Below, one piece after another: positions 8,118 through 15,897 of a DNA stretch of 64,000 nt. The translations under genes were made by a program, and so were the position numbers. Position 1 is the stretch's first letter. The number at the start of each line of letters is the position of its first letter. The DNA comes from Bradyrhizobium sp. CCBAU 51627 (GTDB lineage Bacteria; Pseudomonadota; Alphaproteobacteria; Rhizobiales; Xanthobacteraceae), in assembly GCF_028128765.1 (NCBI RefSeq), contig NZ_LBJG01000024.1, positions 1,054,001 through 1,118,000 on the forward strand, read 5' to 3'. The notes under the pieces are model-generated. The model was given only the letters and a program-made list of their open reading frames with translations, ran no database searches and had not been told where the DNA came from.

Positions 8118-8540
8118 ATGCGGCCGTCGGGCCTTGCCATGACAATGATTCTGATCGGACTGGGCGCTGGCGGCTGCAGCCTGTCCCGCCCAGACGCCTA
8201 CGCCAAGGCCGACGACAATGACCTCACCGGGTCGATCACACGGCCGGCAAAGGACGCGCCGCCGACCGAGACCGATCTGGCCTTCGCCCGCAACGCCGCC
8301 TCCGACGTGCTGAGCATGGGTGACAAGGACGCCAGCCAGCACTGGGAAAATCCGGAGACCGGTGCGCGCGGCTCGGTGACGCCGATCGCGCAATCCTACG
8401 CCGCCGAGGATGGCCGCAAGTGCCGCGACTTCCTGGCGAGCTACGTCAACGGCGCTACCGAAAGCTGGCTCCAGGGTGCCGGTTGCCAAAGCAGCCGTGG
8501 CCGTTGGGAGATTCATACGCTAAAGCCGTGGCGTCGCTAG
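8118..8540 (+). CDS. RT0821/Lpp0805-type surface lipoprotein
   Basis: A 140-residue exported protein. The N-terminus MRPSGLAMTMILIGLGAGGC has a hydrophobic core and a lipobox-like cysteine at 20, then a polar linker rich in Asp. The C-terminal domain contains the family pattern W-NPxTGxxGxVTP, CRxFxxxY and the closing GRWEI, seen in the RT0821/Lpp0805 surface antigen family (related to 17-kDa antigens) of alphaproteobacteria. Function is unknown, probably envelope stability. Start at 8118 was chosen because it gives a compact signal peptide; an internal ATG at 8139 is also possible. Confidence 0.8.
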   Translation: MRPSGLAMTMILIGLGAGGCSLSRPDAYAKADDNDLTGSITRPAKDAPPTETDLAFARNAASDVLSMGDKDASQHWENPETGARGSVTPIAQSYAAEDGRKCRDFLASYVNGATESWLQGAGCQSSRGRWEIHTLKPWRR

Positions 8541-8649
8541 GATTCGGCTGAACTGACTAGTTGCAAAAATGCCACTCGCCCCCACATGAGGCTCAGGTGG
8601 GGCGGGGTGCCCTTTGAACATTTCGATTTCTCGAGAGGAGACGTGACGG

Positions 8650-9612
8650 ATGCGCGACCCCTATGAGGTCTTGGGGGTGCCGCGGAGCGCTACCGCTGCC
8701 GCGATCAAGAGCGCCTATCGCAAGCTGGCCAAGAAGCATCATCCAGATAGCAACAAGGGTGATCCCAAGGCCGCCGAGCGCTTCTCCGAGATCAATTCGG
8801 CCAACGAGATCATCGGCGACGAGGACAAGCGCAAGCAGTTCGATCGCGGCGAGATCGACGCCGAGGGCAAGCCGCGCTTCCAGGGCTTTCCTGGCGGCGG
8901 CGGGCCGCGCGGTCGCGCCGGTCCCGGCGGTTTCGAGAGCTATAGCTTCCGCGGCGGTGCAGGTCCCGGCCAGGGCGCGGGCGCGTTCGAGGACATCCTC
9001 AACAGCATGTTCGGCGGTGGGATGCGCGGCGCGCGGCCCGGTGCCGGCGGTGGCGCCCAGTTCGAATTCGACACCGGCGGGATTGGGCTCGATCTCGACG
9101 TCAACGTCGCCATGTCCGTCTCGTTGGAGGAATCCGTCAAGGGTGGCGAGAAGCGCGTCCGGCTGCCGAATGGCAAGGAACTCAATGTCAAGATTCCGGC
9201 CGGTGTCATCGAGGGTCAGCAGATTCGTCTCCGGGGGCAGGGCGAGACTGCCCAAGGTCACCCGCCCGGCGATCTCCTGATCACGATCAACATCGCGCCG
9301 CACCCGTTCTTCAAGATCGAGGGGGCCGACCTCAGGATCGACCTGCCGGTCACGCTTTATGAAGCTGTGCTCGGCGGCAAGGTCCGCGTGCCCACGCTCG
9401 GCAACGCCGTGGAACTATCGGTCCCGAAAAACACCTCCAGCGGCCGGACCTTCCGCCTCAAAGGAAAGGGTCTGCCGAAATCGGGTGGAACCGGGGATCT
9501 CTTCGTGACCATCAGGATTATGCTACCGGACGGGAACGACGCCGAGCTTGAGGCATTGATGGAGAAGTGGCGGGACCAACACCCCTACAATCCACGTAGC
9601 GGGCTTGGCTAA
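8650..9612 (+). CDS. cbpA: DnaJ-class cochaperone, CbpA-like (no zinc finger)
   Basis: A 320-residue type II J-domain protein: J domain at residues 1-70 with HPD at 31-33, then a Gly/Phe/Arg-rich linker (about 75-140), then the two DnaJ C-terminal substrate-binding domains (LPNGKELNVKIPAGVIEGQQIRL; HPFFKIEGADLRIDLPVTLYEAVLGGKV). The Cys-rich zinc domain of DnaJ is missing, as in CbpA/DjlA-type proteins. It stimulates DnaK ATPase and holds unfolded clients; CbpA in E. coli also binds curved DNA. AGGAG lies upstream of ATG. It is a single-gene transcript followed by a repeat. Confidence 0.93.
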   Translation: MRDPYEVLGVPRSATAAAIKSAYRKLAKKHHPDSNKGDPKAAERFSEINSANEIIGDEDKRKQFDRGEIDAEGKPRFQGFPGGGGPRGRAGPGGFESYSFRGGAGPGQGAGAFEDILNSMFGGGMRGARPGAGGGAQFEFDTGGIGLDLDVNVAMSVSLEESVKGGEKRVRLPNGKELNVKIPAGVIEGQQIRLRGQGETAQGHPPGDLLITINIAPHPFFKIEGADLRIDLPVTLYEAVLGGKVRVPTLGNAVELSVPKNTSSGRTFRLKGKGLPKSGGTGDLFVTIRIMLPDGNDAELEALMEKWRDQHPYNPRSGLG

Positions 9613-9615
9613 AGC

Positions 9616-9716
9616 ATGAGCCGGACCCGGAGGACCGCGTTAGCGCAAAGTGCGGAGCAGTTTTGCGGCGAGATCATGCGCGAGTGACAGGCTAAAGCGC
9701 GAGCCATCGCGCTTTA
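9616..9716. repeat. Rhizobiales intergenic palindromic repeat ending in TAAAGCGCGA hairpin
   Basis: The element starts AAGCATGAGCCGGA and runs to GAGATCATGCG, giving imperfect outer dyads, and ends in a perfect 10-bp hairpin TAAAGCGCGA-GCCA-TCGCGCTTTA (9693-9716). This layout (AAGCATGATCCGGA ... GATCATGC ... TAAAGCGCGA ... TCGCGCTTTA) matches, from memory, a dispersed repeat family of Bradyrhizobium and relatives; this copy is divergent. Confidence 0.7.
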
Positions 9717-9858
9717 GGGCGAGAGATTGGAACTGAAGGGGGCCTCCTAAAAGCCTAGGGCGTCGTCGAGGAGATGATGCCCATCATACGCCTGAAGCGT
9801 GGTAGCGCTTCAAGTGCCTGTCGTATCGACTGTCCGGCGGGGCAGCCGATAAAAAGGT

Positions 9859-9910
9859 GCGGCCTCGAGAGGGGGACCAGCGCGGTACCAAAAACCCCAA
9901 TCGAGGCCGC
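9859..9910. other. Structured intergenic element (long stem-loop)
   Basis: GCGGCCTCGA and TCGAGGCCGC form a perfect 10-bp stem across 32 bases; inside, GGGG pairs with CCCC and GACCAGCGCGGTACC can fold again, so the whole element can form a long compound hairpin. It is symmetrical, so strand is undetermined. It could be a small RNA, a repeat or a terminator-like structure. Confidence 0.5.
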
Positions 9911-10037
9911 CCGCGTCGATCGGCGGATCGAACGCTACTCATAATCGCGTGAACACCCGGTGCGATAATGAGACGCGCCGATGTCCTGATTCCAGATTTT
10001 CAATGACGGAATCGAGGCACCGCAGTTGCGCGGCTGC

Positions 10038-10808
10038 TTAGCCGCCGTTTTTCTCGGTCTGGTCGTACACGGCCTGCGCCACCTTGGTCAGGCGATCGCG
10101 GTCGGTGCCGCCGCTGACGACGTAGCCAACGCCACGCTCGGCCCAGAACAGCGCCTCGTCCTTGTTCGTCCTCGCGTACCGCATCTGCGTTTCGCCGGTC
10201 TCGGTCTTGGCGGTGTAGATCGTGTAGCGCTCGCCCGAGGTGCCCTCATACATCAGGAATGAAGCCGGGCCGCTGGGTCCCGGCAGCAGCCGTCCGCCGA
10301 CCAGCTTCAGCCCGCTCGCCTCCAGGTTCGGCGCGAACACGGTCCAGCCGCAGCGACGGGTCAGCCACGCCTGGAGATGGTCACGCTCATTGCCCGGGAC
10401 CTCGACGGGGTGGCGGACCTCGACAACATAAAGGCGGTGCGCGTCGAGCGCGTCCGCTGTAAAGCTCTGGAAGGTCGAGGGCGCATTGGCGGCGCCATGC
10501 GCGACCCAGCCGGCCGTGCCGCCGGCGACGAAGGCAACCAGCGTGGCCGCCACCGCCCCGTAGAGCCATTGCCGCGGACGGCGCTCCAGCCGCTCGAGCT
10601 CGAGCCGGGCCGGCACCGCCTCCTGGGCGACGCCGTCGTAGCGGGCATGCAGCATCTCGGCCATGATGCGCCAGGACTGCACCCGCTCGGCATCCTCTGG
10701 GTGCGCGGCAAGCCAGGCCTCGACGTCGACGCGGCGCTCGGGCGGCAGCTCGCCATCGACAAAGGCGTGCAACTCGTCTTCGGTGACTGGAATCTTACGG
10801 TCGTTCAT
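10038..10808 (-). CDS. Membrane-bound anti-sigma factor
   Basis: A 256-residue protein whose N-terminus (DELHAFVDGELPPERRVDVEAWLAAHPEDAER) is the zinc-less anti-sigma domain that clamps ECF sigma factors. It is followed by a basic segment, one transmembrane helix (about residues 95-117, AVAATLVAFVAGGTAGWVAHG) and a periplasmic sensor-like domain. The gene follows its cognate ECF sigma factor by about 106 bases on the same strand. The family normally releases sigma after regulated proteolysis or conformational change; the inducing signal is not visible. ATG at 10808 gives MNDRKIPVTED and is preferred over a longer frame. Confidence 0.88.
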   Translation of the reverse strand: MNDRKIPVTEDELHAFVDGELPPERRVDVEAWLAAHPEDAERVQSWRIMAEMLHARYDGVAQEAVPARLELERLERRPRQWLYGAVAATLVAFVAGGTAGWVAHGAANAPSTFQSFTADALDAHRLYVVEVRHPVEVPGNERDHLQAWLTRRCGWTVFAPNLEASGLKLVGGRLLPGPSGPASFLMYEGTSGERYTIYTAKTETGETQMRYARTNKDEALFWAERGVGYVVSGGTDRDRLTKVAQAVYDQTEKNGG

Positions 10809-10914
10809 ATCGGTCGTCTCTGGCTCTGCGGCCCAAAATATCTCACGCGGTTCAACTGCGCTGCTTCTCGCTCCGTGCAGGAGGCGCGGCACGCGCGATG
10901 CATCAATCCTGCCA

Positions 10915-11403
10915 TCATTTTACCCGCCTGAGCGCCGGCCGCTCACCCTCCAGCGACGCTTTGACGTGTGCGCGGGCACGCGCCAGGCGCGACATCACGG
11001 TGCCGATCGGCACGCTCTGGATGTCGGCGACCTCGCGGTAGCTCATGCCCTCCAGCATCACCAGCAGCAGCACCGAACGTTGCTCCTCGACCAGCGTCGA
11101 GAGCGCCTTCTCGATGTCGCGCCCCTCAGCCTCCGTCCCGCTGGCATCCGGATTGTTCTCCGTCAGTTGCATGAATTGCGGGCGCCTTGCCAGCGAGCGC
11201 CGCCGGTTCTTGTTGAGGTTGGTCAGGATCGTATAGAGCCAGCTCCTGACATCGCCTCCCAGAAACAATCGCTCCGAACGCAACGCACGCACCAGTGTGT
11301 CCTGCACCAGGTCGTCGGCCGCATCAGCATCGCGCGTGAGCGCGCGGGCGTAGCGGCGCAACGCCGGGATCATGGCTTCCACGCTCTGGCGAAACGCGCT
11401 CAT
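10915..11403 (-). CDS. ECF-type RNA polymerase sigma factor
   Basis: A compact 162-residue sigma factor. Region 2 (residues about 10-78) includes the -10 binding core DADAADDLVQDTLVRAL and the melting helix WLYTILTNLNKNRRR; region 4 (about 105-155) has the HTH sequence GMSYREVADIQSVPIGTVMSRLARARAHVK used for the -35 element. No region 1.1 or 3 is present, so it belongs to the ECF group (the EcfG-unrelated RpoE-like branch by appearance). It is the first gene of an operon with its anti-sigma factor; autoregulation is likely but I could not define its promoter. Confidence 0.95.
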   Translation of the reverse strand: MSAFRQSVEAMIPALRRYARALTRDADAADDLVQDTLVRALRSERLFLGGDVRSWLYTILTNLNKNRRRSLARRPQFMQLTENNPDASGTEAEGRDIEKALSTLVEEQRSVLLLVMLEGMSYREVADIQSVPIGTVMSRLARARAHVKASLEGERPALRRVK

Positions 11404-11575
11404 GCCGTCTTGACGTCCTTCACATCAGGCGCGAGCGCCTATAGCCATCATAACACCCGAACGGAACGGCTATTCCGGCGCTGCAAACAGCGTTAACGCC
11501 GCGTATTAGGACTGTACCGACGGGGAGGGCTGGTGTACCTCCAGACCTTGATCCAGTTCGACGGGACGTGAAGAA

Positions 11576-12397
11576 ATGGCGCAGAATTCAGCTCTGATGC
11601 AAGGACTGATGCAAGGCAAGCGCGGGGTCATCCTCGGCGTTGCCAACAACCGCTCGATCGCCTGGGGCATCGCCAAGGCATGCCAGGCCGCCGGTGCCGA
11701 GCTCGCCTTCACCTATCAGGGCGATGCGTTGAAGAAGCGCGTCGAACCGCTCGCCGCCGAAGTCGGCGCGCTTGTCCTCGGTCATTGCGACGTCACCGAC
11801 GCCGCGACGATCGATGCGGCCTTCGACGCCCTCAAGGAAAAGTGGGGCAAGATCGATTTCGTCGTGCACGCGATCGCTTATGGCGAGCAGCTCGACGGCC
11901 GCTACGTCGACACCACGGCGGAAAACTTCTCCAAGTCGATGCTGATCTCCTGCTACTCGCTCACTGCGCTCGCGCAGCGCGCCGAGAAGCTGATGGCCGA
12001 TGGGGGCTCGATCCTCACGCTCAGCTATTACGGCGCCGAGAAATGGATGCCGCGCTATAACGTGATGGGCGTGGCCAAGGCGGCGCTCGAAGCGAGCGTG
12101 CGCTACCTCGCCGCCGATCTCGGCGAGAAGGCGATCCGCGTCAATGCGATTTCCGCCGGTCCAATCAAGACGCTGGCCTTCGCCGGCATCTCGGACTCCC
12201 GCCTGCTGCTGAAGTACAACGAGGTCAACGCGCCGCTGCGGCGCAACGTCACGATCGAGGAGGTCGGCGACAGCGCGGTTTATTTCCTGTCGGACATGTC
12301 GCGCGGCGTCACCGGCGAAATCCATCACGTCGATTCCGGTTACAACGTGTTGGGGATGGGCCGGCCCGAGACATCCGGCGCGGCGCCGAAGGACTGA
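11576..12397 (+). CDS. fabI: Enoyl-[acyl-carrier-protein] reductase (NADH)
   Basis: Final reductive enzyme of fatty-acid elongation, 273 residues. Features of FabI are clear: the atypical nucleotide motif GVANNRSIAWGIA, the AIAYGEQLDGRY segment, and the catalytic YNVMGVAK (Tyr-x6-Lys) preceded by SYYGAEKWMPR, followed by RVNAISAGPIKTLAFAGI. The protein ends with a short polar tail (GRPETSGAAPKD). It is followed after 12 bases by a histidine phosphatase and then by aroC, an order common in Rhizobiales. Bradyrhizobium genomes usually carry more than one fabI paralogue, so this may be one of several. Confidence 0.95.
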   Translation: MAQNSALMQGLMQGKRGVILGVANNRSIAWGIAKACQAAGAELAFTYQGDALKKRVEPLAAEVGALVLGHCDVTDAATIDAAFDALKEKWGKIDFVVHAIAYGEQLDGRYVDTTAENFSKSMLISCYSLTALAQRAEKLMADGGSILTLSYYGAEKWMPRYNVMGVAKAALEASVRYLAADLGEKAIRVNAISAGPIKTLAFAGISDSRLLLKYNEVNAPLRRNVTIEEVGDSAVYFLSDMSRGVTGEIHHVDSGYNVLGMGRPETSGAAPKD

Positions 12398-12409
12398 TCA
12401 CCACCCGCA

Positions 12410-13009
12410 ATGTCCGTGCCCACGATCTATTATCTCCGCCACGGCGAGACCGAGTGGAATGCGCTCGGCAGGCTTCAGGGCACGAAGGACATTCCGCTGA
12501 ATGCGCGCGGCCGCGACCAGGCCGTGCAGGCAGGCCTCATTCTCGCCGACCTGCTCAGGCGCGACGGCCGCGACAAGGCGGCGCTGCCCTATGTGTCGAG
12601 CCCGCTGGGCCGGGCGCGCCAGACCATGGAACTCGCGCGCGGCAAGCTCGAATTGCCTGTTATGGATTACGCGCTGGATGATCGCCTGCGCGAGATCGGT
12701 TATGGCGTCTGGGAAGGGCTGACGCTGGCCGAGAGCCAGGCGAAAGATCCGGAGATCTATGCCAGGCGCCTCGCCGACAAATGGACCGTGGGGCCTGCGG
12801 GCGGCGAGACCTATGCCGACGTCCAGGTCCGCGTGCGTGCCTGGTACGACCAGCTCCGGACCGACACGGTCGCGGTTGCCCATGGCGGCACCTGCCGGGC
12901 CCTGATGGTCTCGCTCGGCCTGGAGACGCCGGTGAGCGCCGCCGAACTCTATATCGAGCAGGGCGCCGTCTACGTGTTCCGCGACGGCCGCCTAGACAAG
13001 TATGGCTAA
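12410..13009 (+). CDS. Histidine phosphatase family protein (phosphoglycerate-mutase-like)
   Basis: A 199-residue member of the branch 1 histidine phosphatases: the phosphohistidine motif LRHGETEWN is near the N-terminus (His near residue 11), followed by SSPLGRARQTME, an acidic acid/base position in LREIGYGVWEG, and the second catalytic His in AVAHGGTCRALM. It could be a cofactor-dependent phosphoglycerate mutase or a broad-specificity phosphatase (GpmB/CobC-like); the sequence does not settle this. Located 12 bases after fabI and 86 bases before aroC on the same strand. Confidence 0.9.
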   Translation: MSVPTIYYLRHGETEWNALGRLQGTKDIPLNARGRDQAVQAGLILADLLRRDGRDKAALPYVSSPLGRARQTMELARGKLELPVMDYALDDRLREIGYGVWEGLTLAESQAKDPEIYARRLADKWTVGPAGGETYADVQVRVRAWYDQLRTDTVAVAHGGTCRALMVSLGLETPVSAAELYIEQGAVYVFRDGRLDKYG

Positions 13010-13032
13010 GCCTCGAGGCCTCCGGGTGGCGG

Positions 13033-13049
13033 CGGGGGTTTGACCCCCG
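13033..13049. terminator. Short GC hairpin between phosphatase gene and aroC
   Basis: CGGGGGT-TTG-ACCCCCG makes a perfect 7-bp stem with a 3-nt loop directly downstream of the phosphatase stop. No T run follows, so it may be an attenuating or RNA-stabilising hairpin rather than a full terminator. Confidence 0.4.
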
Positions 13050-13095
13050 GGCCCCCGCGCGTTACCACACGCCGGAACCGAGCCAGCGAGCAACA

Positions 13096-14184
13096 ATGTC
13101 CTTCAACACCTTCGGCCACATGTTCCGCGTCACCACCTTCGGCGAAAGCCACGGCGTGGCGATTGGCTGCGTGGTCGACGGTTGCCCGCCGATGATCCCG
13201 CTCACCGAGGCCGACATTCAGCGGGACCTCGATCGCCGCAAGCCGGGCCAGTCGCGCTTCACCACCCAGCGCCAGGAGCCGGACCAGGTGAAGATCCTGT
13301 CCGGCGTGATGGCGCATCCGGAGACCGGCGTGCAGGTGACGACGGGCACGCCGATCGGGCTCCTGATCGAGAACACCGACCAGCGCTCGAAGGACTATTC
13401 GGAGATCAAGGACAAGTTTCGCCCGGGCCATGCCGACTTCACCTATGAAGCAAAGTATGGCCTGCGCGACTATCGCGGCGGCGGCCGTTCGTCGGCGCGC
13501 GAGACTGCGATGCGCGTCGCCGCCGGTGCGATCGCGCGAAAGGTGCTGCCTGACGTCAGGGTGCGCGGCGCGTTGGTGCAGATCGGGCCGCACAAGATCG
13601 ACCGCGAGAAGTGGGACTGGGACGAGATCGCCAAAAATCCGTTCTTCTGTCCTGACAAGGACAAGGCGGCGTTCTTCGAGACCTATCTGGACGGCATCCG
13701 CAAGAGCGGCTCGTCGATCGGCGCGGTGCTCGAGATCGTCGCCGAAGGCGTGCCGGCAGGCTTCGGTGCACCGATCTACGCCAAGCTGGATTCCGATCTC
13801 GCCGGCGCGATGATGACCATCAATGCGGTGAAGGGCGTCGAGATCGGCGCCGGCTTCGGTGCAGCCGAATTGACCGGCGAGGAGAACGCCGACGAGATGC
13901 GCACCGGCAATGACGGCACACGCTTTCTCTCCAACCATGCCGGCGGCATTCTGGGCGGCATCTCCACCGGGCAGCCGATCGTGGTGCGTTTCGCGGTGAA
14001 GCCGACCTCGTCGATCCTCCAGCCGCGCCTGACCGTCGATCGCCAAGGCGCCGACACCGAGATTTTCACGAAAGGCCGCCACGACCCTTGCGTCGGAATC
14101 CGCGCCGTCCCGGTCGGCGAAGCCATGATGGCCTGCGTGCTGGCCGATCATTTCCTGCGCGATCGCGGCCAGGTCGGGCGCTGA
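13096..14184 (+). CDS. aroC: Chorismate synthase
   Basis: Last enzyme of the shikimate pathway, converting 5-enolpyruvylshikimate-3-phosphate to chorismate with reduced FMN; 362 residues, the usual length. Family signatures are present: GESHGVAIGCVVDGCPP at the start, the DxKDRRKPGQSRFTTQRQEPDQ-like segment, YRGGGRSSARETAMRVAAGA, and near the C-terminus RHDPCVGIRAVPVGEAM. ATG at 13096 gives MSFNTFGHMFRV, the standard N-terminus; a longer frame upstream is out of keeping with the family. This is the biosynthetic route, in contrast to the catabolic shikimate-type genes at 40.9-46.1 kb. Confidence 0.98.
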   Translation: MSFNTFGHMFRVTTFGESHGVAIGCVVDGCPPMIPLTEADIQRDLDRRKPGQSRFTTQRQEPDQVKILSGVMAHPETGVQVTTGTPIGLLIENTDQRSKDYSEIKDKFRPGHADFTYEAKYGLRDYRGGGRSSARETAMRVAAGAIARKVLPDVRVRGALVQIGPHKIDREKWDWDEIAKNPFFCPDKDKAAFFETYLDGIRKSGSSIGAVLEIVAEGVPAGFGAPIYAKLDSDLAGAMMTINAVKGVEIGAGFGAAELTGEENADEMRTGNDGTRFLSNHAGGILGGISTGQPIVVRFAVKPTSSILQPRLTVDRQGADTEIFTKGRHDPCVGIRAVPVGEAMMACVLADHFLRDRGQVGR

Positions 14185-14222
14185 TTTAGGTTAGGGCGGC
14201 TCTCGCCAAGGCGCGCATCCCG

Positions 14223-14876
14223 CTACTTGCGCCGCGCCTCCGCAGCGTCGCTTCGCGCCTGGTTGACAAGGGCCCTCGCCGCCCAGCCGGCGGCAGCAAG
14301 TGCCTCGTCGATGCTGGCGCCCCCGATGTCGCGTATCGCCAGGGCGGCCTCGCTGCCCATCACCATCGACAGCGCGTGCGCGAGGCGTCGGCGTGCGGCG
14401 GATGACAGTTCCCCCTTCAGCGCTTCGACCATCGGCAAGATGAACTTCATGCGCCGGCCGGGCCGCGGTGGCCGCGCGCCTGGATCGTTGTCGAGCCATA
14501 CGGCCATGAACGAGCGTTCCATCACATGCAGGCCGACCTCGTCAGCGAGCATCAGCTTCATCATTTCACGTGAGGCCCGCGAGATGCCGTCGGCCGGATC
14601 ATCGCCGGGCCGCCAGATGTGCTCCAGGGGCACAAGGCCGCGCTCGGTCGCCGTTTCGCTGATCAAAGCTTCGAGCGAGGAAAAATAGCGATATGCGGTG
14701 GCGCGCGAGACCAGCGCGCGCTCGGCCACCTCGGCAAAGGTCGGGTTGCGTCCTTCATCCCGAAGCGCAATTGCAGCGTCCATCAGGGCTTGGCGCGTGC
14801 GGCGCTTCTGGTTTGCGCGGCCATCGGTCTCGATCGGATTCCGATCCGCGCTTCGGCTTGACTTTCTGTCGGGCAT
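14223..14876 (-). CDS. TetR/AcrR family transcriptional regulator
   Basis: A 217-residue repressor: the N-terminal arm is basic, the HTH lies at about residues 28-75 (ALMDAAIALRDEGRNPTFAEVAERALVSRATAYRYFSSLEALI), and the rest is a helical ligand-binding/dimerisation domain. It is divergent from the SnoaL-like/membrane/cyclase genes, with three dyads between them starting only 6 bases from its own start codon, so it very likely represses both itself and the divergent operon. The ligand is unknown. Confidence 0.93.
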   Translation of the reverse strand: MPDRKSSRSADRNPIETDGRANQKRRTRQALMDAAIALRDEGRNPTFAEVAERALVSRATAYRYFSSLEALISETATERGLVPLEHIWRPGDDPADGISRASREMMKLMLADEVGLHVMERSFMAVWLDNDPGARPPRPGRRMKFILPMVEALKGELSSAARRRLAHALSMVMGSEAALAIRDIGGASIDEALAAAGWAARALVNQARSDAAEARRK

Positions 14877-14881
14877 ATGTG

Positions 14882-14928
14882 AGACACGTGTCTTATTAAG
14901 GGACTGTGTCCCATTATAGACAATTGTC
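14882..14928. promoter_or_regulatory. Three tandem operator dyads in the TetR divergent promoter
   Basis: Three palindromes: AGACACGTGTCT (14882-14893), GGGACTGTGTCCC (14900-14912) and GACAATTGTC (14919-14928). They share the half-site GAC(A) and TGTC and are centred about 18 bases apart, i.e. less than two helical turns. The arrangement fits multiple TetR dimers covering both start regions. Protein assignment is inferred from position. Confidence 0.7.
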
Positions 14929-14944
14929 CAGCAAAGGGAAACCC

Positions 14945-15379
14945 ATGAACGCCGAATTGAAGAAAACCTTTGATCGCATGATCGACCGCCACTTCCGTTT
15001 CGAAGCCGAGGACGACGTAGACGGTGTGTTGAGCACGATGGTCGACGACGTCGAGCACGATGTCGTCGGGTATCCCACCGGCCCGGTCCAGGGGAAGGCG
15101 GCGGCGCGCGGCTTCTACGACGCCCTGTTCGCAGACCTCTCGGGCGAGAAGGTCACCACGTTGCGGCGCTACTACGGGCCGGATTTCGTGGTGGACGAGA
15201 GCATGTGGGAAGGGACGGCGCCTGGCGCGCCCTTCGGGATTCCAGGCCATGGACGCAAGCTGAGCTTTCGTCTGCTGCACGTGTTCGACATGGCGCCCGA
15301 CGGCCAGATCAAGCGCGAAAACGTCTGGCTCGATTTCCCGGCGATCCTCGGCCAACTCAACGCCCCGCATGACGCGTGA
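14945..15379 (+). CDS. SnoaL-like / NTF2-fold protein
   Basis: A 144-residue cytosolic alpha+beta cone-fold protein. The DHHxRFEAEDDVDGVLSTMVDDVEHDVVG start (acidic, with HFRFEAEDD), the YDALFADL helix and the C-terminal FDMAPDGQIKRENVWLDF strand pattern are typical of SnoaL-like polyketide-cyclase relatives, which act as isomerases, dehydratases or simple small-molecule binders. No function can be assigned. The gene is first in a plus-strand unit opposite the TetR gene, so its substrate may be the TetR inducer. ATG at 14945 was taken as start; upstream is operator DNA. Confidence 0.8.
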   Translation: MNAELKKTFDRMIDRHFRFEAEDDVDGVLSTMVDDVEHDVVGYPTGPVQGKAAARGFYDALFADLSGEKVTTLRRYYGPDFVVDESMWEGTAPGAPFGIPGHGRKLSFRLLHVFDMAPDGQIKRENVWLDFPAILGQLNAPHDA

Positions 15380-15408
15380 ACACGCCATTGATCGTCGAGG
15401 AGAACGTC

Positions 15409-15897
15409 ATGAAGGACAATCCACGCGCCCGCATCTGGCTTCGGCTGGCCGCCCTCTATTTCGCCGCCGGAGTGCTTCTCGGCGTGATGATGGGCGCATC
15501 TGGCGACCATTCGCTGTTCCCGCTCCACGCCCATATCAACCTGCTCGGCTGGGTCTCGATGGCGTTGTTCGGGCTGACCGCCACGGCCTATCCCTCGGTC
15601 GCCGCGGGGCGCATCGCTGGCGCTCAATTCTGGATGCACAATATCGGTGTCCCGGTCATGTTTGGCGCCCTGCTGCTCAAGCTCCGTGGTGTCGAGGCCG
15701 CCGAGCCGGTACTCGGTATCGCATCAATTGTCGTCGGCTCGAGCGTGCTGCTGTTTGCATGGCTCGTCATAACTCGGATCGGCGAGGATAGCCGCGATGC
15801 GCGAGCACACCGTTCGACCGGCTTGACGAGGCCCGTCGTCCATCCCCAAATGGACTCATGCAAAGCTCCGAGTTCCAGCGCATCACCAACTGGCTGA
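15409..15897 (+). CDS. Small integral membrane protein, cytochrome-oxidase-I-like
   Basis: About 162 residues with four predicted transmembrane helices and then a polar tail. The segment FPLHAHINLLGWVSMALFG has the HxHxNLLGW pattern of haem-copper oxidase subunit I and related small proteins that databases often label 'cytochrome-c oxidase'; only part of the haem-ligand set is present, so it is not a complete oxidase. ATG at 15409 has a good GAGGAG site 7 bases upstream and is preferred over a GTG at 15376. The 3' end overlaps the next gene by 40 bases in another frame, indicating tight coupling or a recently extended tail. Confidence 0.7.
   Translation: MKDNPRARIWLRLAALYFAAGVLLGVMMGASGDHSLFPLHAHINLLGWVSMALFGLTATAYPSVAAGRIAGAQFWMHNIGVPVMFGALLLKLRGVEAAEPVLGIASIVVGSSVLLFAWLVITRIGEDSRDARAHRSTGLTRPVVHPQMDSCKAPSSSASPTG

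Larger units (their letters stand above)
9613..10037. other. Repeat-rich spacer between cbpA and the anti-sigma gene
   Basis: No gene is apparent in 425 bases. The stretch holds a RIME-like repeat (9616-9716), a short TGAAGCG/CGCTTCA hairpin (9793-9812) and a longer stem-loop (9859-9910). Both flanking genes point into it, so terminators are expected, but no stem is followed by a good T run. Confidence 0.65.

Noticed and set aside
11463..11494. GGAAC ... CGTT as an EcfG-type promoter near the ECF sigma gene
   Set aside because: The spacing is 23 bases instead of 16-17 and the direction does not fit the sigma gene.
13033..13049. Full intrinsic terminator between phosphatase gene and aroC
   Set aside because: No T tract follows the stem; kept as a low-confidence hairpin only.
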